10,809 nt of DNA from Verrucomicrobiota bacterium (GTDB taxonomy: Bacteria > Verrucomicrobiota > Verrucomicrobiia > Limisphaerales > SXQI01): contig WBXJ01000087.1 of NCBI GenBank assembly GCA_008933045.1, positions 1-10,809 on the forward strand, read 5' to 3'. The notes beneath the pieces were generated by a model that was given only the letters and a program-made list of their open reading frames with translations, was not told where the DNA came from and did not search any database. Below are positions 1 to 7,709 of this stretch, one piece after another (position 1 is the first letter of the stretch; every line of letters begins with the position of its first letter). The position numbers were made by a program, and so were the translations under genes.

Positions 1-1
1 G

Positions 2-106
2 CCGAGCACTCGTGTGAAAGTGAAATACTCCCAGTACAACGGCTTCCCGGCCCCAAAGAGCCGAGATCTCGCTTGGGTGATCGAGCGTTCCTCAGCGAAG
101 CGTTGA
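2..106 (+). CDS. Possible C-terminal tail of an unidentified protein (5' part outside window)
   Basis: Reading from base 2, 34 sense codons run to a TGA at 104-106. The peptide is protein-like (it includes KVKYSQYNGFPAPKSRDLAW and ends SSAKR), and third positions are mostly G or C. I do not recognise the family. If real, the gene converges on the glucanase gene, whose stop is at 121-123, leaving only 14 bp between the two stops. The opposite strand is also open here, but only as read-through past the glucanase stop with no plausible start, which favours the plus-strand reading. The fragment is too short for a firm call. Confidence 0.33.
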   Translation, partial: PSTRVKVKYSQYNGFPAPKSRDLAWVIERSSAKR

Positions 107-118
107 GAGGTTCGCTCG
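82..118. terminator. Imperfect hairpin between convergent gene ends
   Basis: CGAGCG (82-87) pairs with CGCTCG (113-118). After a TT/TT internal loop, CCTC (90-93) pairs with GAGG (107-110), closing a 13-nt loop. It begins three bases beyond the glucanase stop on the minus strand and overlaps the end of the putative plus-strand tail. Neither side has a T-run, so it is not a classic intrinsic terminator. It could be an RNA 3'-end stem working with Rho, or chance. Confidence 0.25.
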
Positions 119-120
119 TG

Positions 121-2373
121 TTAACGCGCGCGTCGTTGGAGTGTGTAGCCGGCTTTTTTCACCCGAACTTCTTGGCCGTCCGAGAACCGAACGGTGCGCG
201 TCGAGTCTCGGAGGTTATAGACCACGTAGGTTTGCTTATTCCCTTGCCTAAAAACCGTCGTCAGCGGTTCGCTCGCAGTGATAGTCGGATCGGGTTGACC
301 GAGTTTGTGCAGATTGTAAATCCAATGCCGCGCGTTGGTCCAACTGTTGCCGTCCTCCAGTTTCAGGGTGGGTGATGTGGCTTCAAAGAGTCGAATTGCA
401 TCGGCTGAGTCGCTCAGTGCGCGATACATCCAAATGAGGTCAGGCCAGTTATTCCATCGATCACTTTTATGTTCGGTCACAAGAGCTTGATAGTTTTTTG
501 CGGCATAGTCCGGAAAGTGTCCCAGATAAAGTGAGCCGCCATGCATGGGAAGCCAATTGATCCCATGCACAAGTTGAGGATCCGCAGTGAACCAGGTTTC
601 ATTCGCGCCTTTGCCACCCCACATCATGGTCATCACGGAGGGCGTAAAACTCGGGGGATGATTCTCGCCGGTGACATCGAACCAGTATTCCTGAATGGCT
701 TGCATCTCAGTGGTATAAAGCCACACACCCAGATCCCGAAGTGCGGTGCGACCCGTGGCCTCGCCCCAAAGAATCAAGCCCGTCCACGCGTTCATGGCTT
801 CGGAAGAGGATTCATTATTATTACCATCTCCAAATTGCGAATGACCACTGGCCCACGTGTGGCCGGCGTAGGGATCGAGATTGCGTAGGAACGGGAACAT
901 CGGATCGTTCCGGTCAGGGCTGGCAAAATCTCGAATCACCAAGTCAACCATGCCACCCCATCGATTCGTCTGAGCCCAAGCGGGATCGTGCCGCGCGACT
1001 TCCGCAGCAGCCTTTAGCAAATACCCGTAATGAAAATGGTGGTCATTGAGTTCCTTATCCGAGCCATAGCTTGATGGAGACCCGATTAAGGTGCCCCAAT
1101 TCGAGTTGTAACAGAACAGGCGGCTGGTCTTCGGTTGTCCGCTCGGCTCCTCAGCCGTGAGCCAATTTTCTACGTTAGCTTGGACATTTCTTCGCAGCTC
1201 CTCCGCTTGTGGAAGTCCATAAATCTCTGCGATCGGTATCAGGGTAGCTAATCGAGCCAGTTGTTTATTCGCCCAATACGAATCCTTTGCGTCATCGGTT
1301 GGGCGGGACAAATCGGTTGCCAGACTCCTGGCAATACTCGCGGGATCGCTTCCTCCTGCATCGGGTAACGCAGGCAAAATCCCAGGAAAACGGCTGCGGG
1401 TCCGGAAGGAAACACCCTCCGCCAACTTCATGGTTCCGCGCACAGACTGGTAGACTAATGGAAGCAGCGGGGTTTCCGTATGGCGCCATTGGTGAGGATA
1501 GAGAGCGAAAAGGGTTCCCCGCTCCGTTCCTTCACGGGGCGTAGTTTGAAAATCGAACTGGGTGGTGACCTCCGCAGTTTTGGGATCATACTTCCAAGAA
1601 ACCTCGGTTCCCGTCACATGTGCATGCGCATAACGTTGAAACAACGCGAAGGTGGCTGGGCTCGGATCGGGCAGCACGGCGATGCTAAAATGCCCTTTGT
1701 CTTGGGAGTGACACGAAATGACATTCGAACCTCGTCCTGACCAGAACGCGCCACTCGGTCCAAACAATCCATAGTGGCGCCCTTGAATGGTGATCCCAAT
1801 CGCAGATTGCACATTCTCTGATGTCCAAACTTTAGGAGGTTCCGCAAAGGTGAGGTGAGGTGCACCATTCTCATAAACGGCATAAACAAAGGGCGAGCCA
1901 TGACCGAACGAAAGGGTCATTGCGTATTGATTTGTGGCAAAACGAAGATTCACAAACCAATCGCTAAAACCATCGACGAGCGGTCGAGAAAAATTCGTGA
2001 CGCTCGAGTGGCCCAGAATAAAGTCTGCCGAATTGGCGGGCATAGAACCATACACACCCCGAGTATCCCCACGAATCGACGGACCCGGATAGTGGATTCG
2101 CAAACCAGAGCTCTCCACCTTGACCGCAAGTGGATGCGAGTACTGCGCGAAGTTGTTGCCCGGCCAAGCCAGAGATGACCACCAATCGTTTGAAGGCATC
2201 GGGCCGCGAACCTTCGAGGTGCGGAGGATGTTCCCCGGCGGTGGCTGCGTTCCGGCAGGTAACACCGTGCTGTAACTACCAGCACCAACCCTGATCACAT
2301 CAGCGATCAGTAAAAATGAAATCACACTGTTGACAACGCAAACTACCAGCAATTGTAAGAACACTTTTTTCAT
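121..2373 (-). CDS. Secreted GH81 endo-1,3-beta-glucanase
   Basis: This 750-residue protein is a probable endo-1,3-beta-D-glucanase of glycoside hydrolase family 81, an inverting family acting on laminarin, curdlan or callose-type glucans. The N-terminus is a signal peptide or anchor (MKK, then a hydrophobic stretch to about residue 27). The N-terminal sandwich begins around GPMPSNDWWSSLAW (57-70). The (alpha/alpha)6 core carries the family signatures NDHHFHYGY (443-451; D444 is the likely general acid) and GDGNNNESSSEAMNAW (515-530; E521 is the likely base, E525 also conserved). A small C-terminal beta domain follows from about 675 (TYVVYNLRD, 715-723). The frame stays open for 50 codons further upstream, but that stretch lacks a signal sequence and overlaps the preceding gene, so the ATG at 2373 is preferred. 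It has only a distant TAGG as a ribosome site. It lies 44 bp downstream of the CotH/lamin-tail gene, probably in the same transcript. The family call is firm; the exact substrate is not. Confidence 0.93.
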   Translation of the reverse strand: MKKVFLQLLVVCVVNSVISFLLIADVIRVGAGSYSTVLPAGTQPPPGNILRTSKVRGPMPSNDWWSSLAWPGNNFAQYSHPLAVKVESSGLRIHYPGPSIRGDTRGVYGSMPANSADFILGHSSVTNFSRPLVDGFSDWFVNLRFATNQYAMTLSFGHGSPFVYAVYENGAPHLTFAEPPKVWTSENVQSAIGITIQGRHYGLFGPSGAFWSGRGSNVISCHSQDKGHFSIAVLPDPSPATFALFQRYAHAHVTGTEVSWKYDPKTAEVTTQFDFQTTPREGTERGTLFALYPHQWRHTETPLLPLVYQSVRGTMKLAEGVSFRTRSRFPGILPALPDAGGSDPASIARSLATDLSRPTDDAKDSYWANKQLARLATLIPIAEIYGLPQAEELRRNVQANVENWLTAEEPSGQPKTSRLFCYNSNWGTLIGSPSSYGSDKELNDHHFHYGYLLKAAAEVARHDPAWAQTNRWGGMVDLVIRDFASPDRNDPMFPFLRNLDPYAGHTWASGHSQFGDGNNNESSSEAMNAWTGLILWGEATGRTALRDLGVWLYTTEMQAIQEYWFDVTGENHPPSFTPSVMTMMWGGKGANETWFTADPQLVHGINWLPMHGGSLYLGHFPDYAAKNYQALVTEHKSDRWNNWPDLIWMYRALSDSADAIRLFEATSPTLKLEDGNSWTNARHWIYNLHKLGQPDPTITASEPLTTVFRQGNKQTYVVYNLRDSTRTVRFSDGQEVRVKKAGYTLQRRAR

Positions 2374-2417
2374 TTCAAATTCAAACCTACTCGGCCCGAC
2401 GGGCTTTTGACTTCCGA

Positions 2418-5400
2418 TTATTCCACTACCAATCGATAGAACCTTCCGTTCGATGCAACGACGGCATCGATGCTCACCACTCCATTTGTGGGTTGCGAAA
2501 TGATTCGGTCCACAAGCGTCCATTCACTCGCGGGGAGCGTGGGCGATTCCTCAAGGCGGTAGCTCCGGCCTGCCACCGCACCAAACTCAAAAGTCACCCT
2601 GTCGCCTGCGACCACGCGGCCCGCCAAACGCAATCCGCTGGCCTTGTCCTGAGGATCGGTGCCCGCACGGAACTCCTCAAAATTCCGAAGCCCATCACCA
2701 TCCGAATCAACAACTCCATCCGAAGCAATCAATGGATCCAAACCATTCGCAATCTCCCACGCATCAGGAAGGCCATCGCCATCCGTGTCGGTCGGAGGAG
2801 CCACAACTAAATCATAACTCCCGGGAGAGGCCCGCATCGCGAGCCAGTTGCTGGCAGCATTTCCATCATCAGCAGTTTGCGACGCACGGGTCAGAGCACT
2901 ACCAGTTCCATTCACGTTGGGAGCCCACGGTGGCACAGTGGAATAAATCACCTCATCCATCAAAACCCAGTCTGGCCCGGCCCCAGCGAGAAGCGACGCC
3001 TGAGGTTTCTCCAAACCAACTCGATCTCCACTATTACTCAACTTGCCACCATACGGCCCAAGCACTGTCATCGGGTTCGTAACGCCATACACCCTTTTAA
3101 ACTGTTCCAAGAGCAGCGTGTTTGTGGGATTAAAATTCACCAACACCAACGTTGCATGCGCTGCGAGGATCGTGTTGGTCGGGAACACGAATCGGACACC
3201 GCCATCCAATCGCCAGCCTCCGTTCTCGTTGCCGAAGCGAACCGAGTTTTCAGTGCGATTAAAAAGTTCCACGAATTCATCCATGGAATTATCTTCAGGA
3301 TTCGTTCCCGTCGCGAGCGGGTGCGGCATTAACTCCGAGATCATCACACTGCGCAACGCCGCAGTATTCGCCACATTACGCGAAGGTAAAGTCCGCGCCA
3401 AAGCCTCAGCTCCATCCCCTACACGACTCAACGTGACACCTTCCTCCTGAGCCTTAAATGCGATGACATCCACCACGCCGTCCTCTGAGGTTCCCATCCA
3501 ACGCGAAAGAAAAAGTGCTTCCCCCGCACTGCTCACGCCAAACCCTTGCGTGATCGGTTGATGGAACCCTGTCATCTCATCGAACGTCACCCACGCCTTT
3601 GCCGCCAATGCCTGACTGGGTATGGCCCACTTCTTCAAATCACTCGAGGTATCGCTCAAATAGTATCCTCCCAATTGCACTTCGGTAGTGCCTGCATTGT
3701 AGAGTTCGATCCAATCATTCGAGTCGTATTCGGGTTTCAACGGATCGAGCGCACGCGTGTTGGCAGCCAGTTCGTTGATCCGCAATCCCACCATCGCGAC
3801 CGGATCCGACCGACCAGCCGACCCTTTGAAAAACGTGCTCGACCGCCAGTTGCCACCATAATTCAACGTGCCTTGATCCTCATCATCCACGCTCGAACTC
3901 AGTGGAACCAACGAATGTCCGGCCCCATCCGCAGCCATCGGCCACCCACGTCCATCGCCATATTGAAACGATAAAATCTCCCGTCCCCCGCTGGCCGTTT
4001 TGATTTCCAACATTTCCCCATCATTATTCAGACTGCCCGAATACGGCCCCACAACCTCCACCACACGCTCCAAACCATAATGAGTGCGAAAGGCCATCGC
4101 GTTTGTGTTTTTCATCACCACGACGTAGCCGCGAGGACCAACCAGAGTTTGATTCGAGAATGTAAAATCGATGCCTTGAGTAAATTTCACTCCGCTTAAA
4201 TCCAGCGTGAGCACGTCACTCGTGTTCTGCAGTTCGATAAACTCGAACTCATTTCCAGCCGGCGGATTATACATCAGCTCGGTCACACGCAAATGCTGCA
4301 CCAAACTCTCCGCGTTATCCGCATCTCCCGCCACAAACTCCACAGGGCTTGACCAATTGCTCCAACGTCCACCTGTGTCCTTCACCTTCACCCGCGCACG
4401 GTAGGTCTGGCCCACCTTCGCAGCGAACGCAGGGAATTGATACTCGCTTTGATACTCCAACAACTCAGGACTTTCCCACGCTGAATCAATTTCATACCGG
4501 CGCGGCGCGTAAGGATCAAACGTGGCAACATTGGTCGAAGTGATTTCTCCCAACCTCCATTTCATCGCTGCAAAAGTTGCCGTTCCGCTATACGCCGAGG
4601 CTTTAAACTTCAGCCGGTTCGCAGGAAAATTCGTCGATGTCAGACTCAACAGCGTTGGCCGCGTCGGACGTCCGGTCTCAACAGCGATCGTGTCCAGATA
4701 AGCTCCACGCGTGCTCACATACCGTTTCATCAACTGTGCCGCGCCATAAAACGAATTGCTGACCCCGGGTTGTTCCGTCGGAAACGCGTAAAACAAACCC
4801 CACCCACCCTTGCTCGCCACCACCCCGTAATTGCTGTTCGTCAGGATCGGATTGTAATCCCACTGGGCCCGATCCGCATCCGTGATCGAAAGCATTTCAG
4901 GCCCGTGTACTATATTCGCGTATTCATCAATGAGCTGAAACATCTGATCCGTATTGAAAATTAGATCCCTCACCTCACGCACCCGATTCTTATATTCGAC
5001 CCGCAATTCCGGTTGGCTGCCAGAATTCGAGACTCGATTCCGGAAGGGCTCGTTTCCACCCCCATACATATTCGCCGCCCAAGTTAAATCCAAATCCCAC
5101 GGATGCACCGACCACAAGCCGGTCACCGGATTGTGATAATACTGGTAATTCTTCCCGGGTGGATCATCGACGTCGTAATGATGCACCGCCTCGAGCACCG
5201 TCCGGTAGCTATAGTATTTTGAGAGATTCAGATTCGTCCGCCACCACGACTGCACAGGCGCACCTTTGTAAGTGTTCACGAAATTGATCAAGTCGGAGTC
5301 ATCAAAGCTAGCCGTGCGCCCTTGATTTTGCTTTTCGCCCAAACCCTCCCCCATCATATAAAAGTTTCCATCCGGCAATCCATGTTCCTTCAGAAAGTTT

Positions 5401-7439
5401 CCATCCCCTTCCTCAACCGCTAAATAAAGCCCCCAGAAATCCCCCTCATACTGTGTCGCGCCAGACTCGGCAGCCTCATCCACCACGCGGAACTGCACCC
5501 AATGCGTTGCCGAACCCTCAACACCCAACAAATTAAACAACCGCAACGACACCGACTCGAACATTCCTTGCTCACCCCGATGCTGGTAATCTCCCTGCTG
5601 GATCAACGGTCGCAAATTAAGTTTATCATGCCGCGCCTGATATTCTTTGCCGTAATTATCACGAGCCAGAAAACCGTGATCCCGAGTAAAATTCAGTTTC
5701 CACGAGTTCTTACCCATCGCATGCCTCCACACGCCCCCGCGAGCTCGGTAAGCCATGTGGTCATAAACACGTCCATCATAAACAACAGTCCCCGTCCAGT
5801 TGAACCCTTCGTTCCCATCCCCGCGCTCCTGAAATTGCGATTCATAAACCCACTGTGACTTCGTGATCAAATGATACACCGGCAATCGCCCCATGATATT
5901 TGTTCCAAAAGTCATCGGTTGACCCCGCGTCGGATTACCACTCCCAGGCTGGATCGCCCCCCGCCACTCAGGAACCCCGCCATACACAAAATACGCAAAA
6001 TTCGGTGCCGCATCCTCCGCATAAGGCACGCGCACTGACAAATCCAAGGCGTCGGTCACAGTAATTCGATAGCGCACCAATCGCCGATTCACCTGCACAG
6101 AACTCGGCAGCGTCACCGTATAAACACCATCCCCCGCCAACTCATCACCGTCCCCACCGTTATCCGACATCGCTAAACTCAACCAATTCGTCCCATAAGC
6201 CGCATCTCCCAGCGCAATGTAAGCCCCCGGATCGACTCGTTGATACGCCAACACCGCACTCTTCACCCCCTCCGGATCAGTGATCTTAGCCGTAACCCGC
6301 ACCACTTCTCCCGGGCGTGGTTTCTGTGGAGAGTGCTCCACCTGCCTCACTGCTGGCGGGAGGTTCGTTGTGGTAACGACATTCCGTGCCCCCGGCGTCG
6401 GGCCACGCCCCGAAATCGAACCCGTCAACGAGGCCATCAACCGCATCCCCCACACCACATCGCTACTCTGCGCAGTCGCCTGATGCAACTCGACCGCCAA
6501 CACATTATCCCCTCGTCGCAACCCGGAATCTGTCCCCACCAAAACCGTCTCGAAAACCGCATCTCCCACCGTCCGAGTCGCCGTTGTCGTCGCAGTGATT
6601 GGCGTCGGAGCTGCGGGCATCCCCAAACGGAACAACTCACGCCCGTTCAAATACACCACCGCTCCATCATCCAACACCGTCTCCGCAGATAACGTCGTCC
6701 GTGTCGGATCCCCATCAAACATAAAATGAGTCCTGAAATAATAGATCAGCTTCCCCGCTTGATAATTAGGTAAATCGGTTCCCTTACTCGCCGGAAGCCC
6801 AGCGTCCTCATGATAAAGCAGACCAGCCCCAGTCAGCCACGCCGCATCCACGTAGTTGGTTCCGACCCATTCCGTCCCAAGATCGGTAGCTGTATCGTTA
6901 AAGCTCCACGTTTTGTCGATCGGCACCAACACTGTGGGTCCAGTGGGCGAAGAACCTTGATTTGCCGAAGGGCGCCAATGACCGCCCAACGTGTTATCCA
7001 GTGCCGGATTGACCAACTCCATCGAAAGCCCCGGAGCCAACCCGACCGTCGGCCAAGGAAACCCAGCCTGATAAACCACCTCATTCTCAGTTCCCCCTTG
7101 AGCATTCTCCAGCCGCACCTGCCCTCCAGCCGCCGGTAAACTCCCTGTCCAAGGCCCCAGCGCGGAAACCTGAAACTTCGCCGCCAACGCCGTCGGATTC
7201 TCCGCAACCACCAAATAACCATTCGGCGCCAGCACCGTCCCGTTCGTGAACGCAAAATTCACCCCCTGCGTCAGCCGCCAACCCGTCAGATCCACCGCGA
7301 CAGCCGACGGGTTGTGCAACTCCACAAACTTCACCAGATCCGTTGCGATATCCGGGTTGGGATGAATCTCATTGATCACCACAGCAGCACAAACTGCCGG
7401 AATCCACCCACAAATCATCCCAAGACGCCAAATCTTCAT
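2418..7439 (-). CDS. Giant secreted multidomain protein: lamin-tail domains, CotH-like kinase fold, calcium loops
   Basis: The predicted 1673-residue exported protein begins MKIWRLGMICGWIPAVCA, a signal peptide with likely cleavage near residue 18. Domains in order: lamin-tail domain 1 (about 20-150); a beta-sandwich resembling a carbohydrate-binding domain (about 175-340; VLDDGAVVYLNGREL at 255-269); an Ig-like segment (about 360-485); a CotH kinase-like domain (about 515-800) with YRARGG (564-569) and PWDLDLTW (780-787), whose D782 and D784 match the family's metal-binding acidic pair; a further sandwich (about 915-1035); lamin-tail domains 2 (about 1050-1150), 3 (about 1217-1315) and 4 (about 1365-1480); calcium-loop motifs DTDGDGLPD (1551-1559) and DSDGDGLRN (1578-1586); and a C-terminal sandwich ending FYRLVVE. 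The frame extends 27 codons upstream through the 9-bp repeats, but ATG 7439 starts the signal peptide. CotH kinases phosphorylate protein in other bacteria; activity here is inference. Adhesion or surface scaffolding is equally possible. It precedes the GH81 gene. Confidence 0.9.
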   Translation of the reverse strand: MKIWRLGMICGWIPAVCAAVVINEIHPNPDIATDLVKFVELHNPSAVAVDLTGWRLTQGVNFAFTNGTVLAPNGYLVVAENPTALAAKFQVSALGPWTGSLPAAGGQVRLENAQGGTENEVVYQAGFPWPTVGLAPGLSMELVNPALDNTLGGHWRPSANQGSSPTGPTVLVPIDKTWSFNDTATDLGTEWVGTNYVDAAWLTGAGLLYHEDAGLPASKGTDLPNYQAGKLIYYFRTHFMFDGDPTRTTLSAETVLDDGAVVYLNGRELFRLGMPAAPTPITATTTATRTVGDAVFETVLVGTDSGLRRGDNVLAVELHQATAQSSDVVWGMRLMASLTGSISGRGPTPGARNVVTTTNLPPAVRQVEHSPQKPRPGEVVRVTAKITDPEGVKSAVLAYQRVDPGAYIALGDAAYGTNWLSLAMSDNGGDGDELAGDGVYTVTLPSSVQVNRRLVRYRITVTDALDLSVRVPYAEDAAPNFAYFVYGGVPEWRGAIQPGSGNPTRGQPMTFGTNIMGRLPVYHLITKSQWVYESQFQERGDGNEGFNWTGTVVYDGRVYDHMAYRARGGVWRHAMGKNSWKLNFTRDHGFLARDNYGKEYQARHDKLNLRPLIQQGDYQHRGEQGMFESVSLRLFNLLGVEGSATHWVQFRVVDEAAESGATQYEGDFWGLYLAVEEGDGNFLKEHGLPDGNFYMMGEGLGEKQNQGRTASFDDSDLINFVNTYKGAPVQSWWRTNLNLSKYYSYRTVLEAVHHYDVDDPPGKNYQYYHNPVTGLWSVHPWDLDLTWAANMYGGGNEPFRNRVSNSGSQPELRVEYKNRVREVRDLIFNTDQMFQLIDEYANIVHGPEMLSITDADRAQWDYNPILTNSNYGVVASKGGWGLFYAFPTEQPGVSNSFYGAAQLMKRYVSTRGAYLDTIAVETGRPTRPTLLSLTSTNFPANRLKFKASAYSGTATFAAMKWRLGEITSTNVATFDPYAPRRYEIDSAWESPELLEYQSEYQFPAFAAKVGQTYRARVKVKDTGGRWSNWSSPVEFVAGDADNAESLVQHLRVTELMYNPPAGNEFEFIELQNTSDVLTLDLSGVKFTQGIDFTFSNQTLVGPRGYVVVMKNTNAMAFRTHYGLERVVEVVGPYSGSLNNDGEMLEIKTASGGREILSFQYGDGRGWPMAADGAGHSLVPLSSSVDDEDQGTLNYGGNWRSSTFFKGSAGRSDPVAMVGLRINELAANTRALDPLKPEYDSNDWIELYNAGTTEVQLGGYYLSDTSSDLKKWAIPSQALAAKAWVTFDEMTGFHQPITQGFGVSSAGEALFLSRWMGTSEDGVVDVIAFKAQEEGVTLSRVGDGAEALARTLPSRNVANTAALRSVMISELMPHPLATGTNPEDNSMDEFVELFNRTENSVRFGNENGGWRLDGGVRFVFPTNTILAAHATLVLVNFNPTNTLLLEQFKRVYGVTNPMTVLGPYGGKLSNSGDRVGLEKPQASLLAGAGPDWVLMDEVIYSTVPPWAPNVNGTGSALTRASQTADDGNAASNWLAMRASPGSYDLVVAPPTDTDGDGLPDAWEIANGLDPLIASDGVVDSDGDGLRNFEEFRAGTDPQDKASGLRLAGRVVAGDRVTFEFGAVAGRSYRLEESPTLPASEWTLVDRIISQPTNGVVSIDAVVASNGRFYRLVVE

Positions 7440-7496
7440 GTGAAACACCCCACCATTCTCCACGCCCCTAAAATTTACGCAAGACCGCCGAACAAA

Positions 7497-7541
7497 TCCC
7501 ATTCGTCCCATTCGTCCCATTCATCCCATTGATCCCATTCG
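7497..7541. repeat. Five tandem 9-bp repeats, consensus TCCCATTCG
   Basis: Units start at 7497, 7506, 7515, 7524 and 7533. Three read TCCCATTCG, one TCCCATTCA and one TCCCATTGA; the minus-strand consensus is CGAATGGGA. Because the unit is a multiple of three, all frames stay open, giving spurious peptides such as WDEWDEWD or SHSSHSSH. The array lies 58 bp upstream of the start of the minus-strand CotH/lamin-tail gene. It could be an upstream binding site array or a dispersed intergenic repeat. Confidence 0.9.
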
Positions 7542-7581
7542 AGAGTCCTTTTCCCTAACACCCCCGTAGTTGTCCCAAAAC

Positions 7582-7603
7582 CGGAGCCTGCATCGTAGCT
7601 CCG
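7582..7603. repeat. Bulged inverted repeat (22-nt hairpin) in the divergent intergenic region
   Basis: CGGAG (7582-7586) pairs with CTCCG (7599-7603). With C7587 bulged, CTGC (7588-7591) pairs with GTAG (7595-7598), including one G-T pair, leaving the tri-loop ATC. On the minus strand the stem is followed by GTTTTGGG, so a weak terminator or attenuator in that direction is possible, although no gene ends there. It could also be a REP-like dispersed element. The structure is visible; its role is unknown. Confidence 0.45.
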
Positions 7604-7623
7604 ACAGACAGTTCTTCCTTCTT

Positions 7624-7642
7624 GCAACTGAGTCTCAATTGC
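7624..7642. promoter_or_regulatory. Candidate Fur-type operator upstream of feo operon
   Basis: The 19-mer GCAACTGAGTCTCAATTGC is a 9-1-9 inverted repeat, symmetric at 8 of 9 arm positions. This is the architecture of the classical Fur box (GATAATGATAATCATTATC), which it matches at 10 of 19 positions, including the TGA...TCA core. The GCAA-TGAG...CTCA-TTGC outline also recalls Fur sites of the form GCAAATGAGAATCATTTGC. It lies 17 bp upstream of the earliest possible feoA1 start and 68 bp upstream of the preferred one. Position and symmetry support an iron-responsive operator. The regulator itself is not in the window. Confidence 0.55.
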
Positions 7643-7667
7643 TTTAAGCTTTCTGACGTTGAGCCAT

Positions 7668-7695
7668 TTGACACCCAACGATGCAGATTTAGATC
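7668..7695 (+). promoter_or_regulatory. Candidate sigma-70-type promoter for feo operon
   Basis: A perfect TTGACA hexamer lies at 7668-7673. At 16-bp spacing there is only a weak -10 match, TAGATC (7690-7695), and a similar TTAGAT overlaps it. Initiation would fall around 7700, just before the preferred TTG start at 7710. This is one reason to think the in-frame extension from 7659 is untranslated. The missing good -10 keeps confidence low. Confidence 0.3.
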
Positions 7696-7709
7696 AGTGC
7701 CGTCAGCCC

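Noticed and set aside
73..375. Plus-strand 100-residue frame
   Set aside because: It lies mostly antisense to the well-supported GH81 gene and shows no recognisable domain.
2394..2404. GCCCGACGGGC palindrome followed by TTTT on the plus strand
   Set aside because: The stem is only 4 bp with a 3-nt loop, no plus-strand gene ends there, and the T-run is on the wrong side for the minus-strand genes.
2374..2523. In-frame 50-codon N-terminal extension of the GH81 gene
   Set aside because: It overlaps the 3' end of the CotH/lamin-tail gene and lacks a signal sequence, whereas the ATG at 2373 opens directly into one.
7440..7520. In-frame 27-codon extension of the giant protein (MGRMGRMG...)
   Set aside because: The extension is just the 9-bp repeat and leader read as codons. 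The signal peptide starts at the ATG at 7439.
7475..7678. Minus-strand frame encoding WDEWDEWDEWD
   Set aside because: This is an artefact of the 9-bp tandem repeat staying open in all frames. It spans the regulatory region and overlaps the feo leader.
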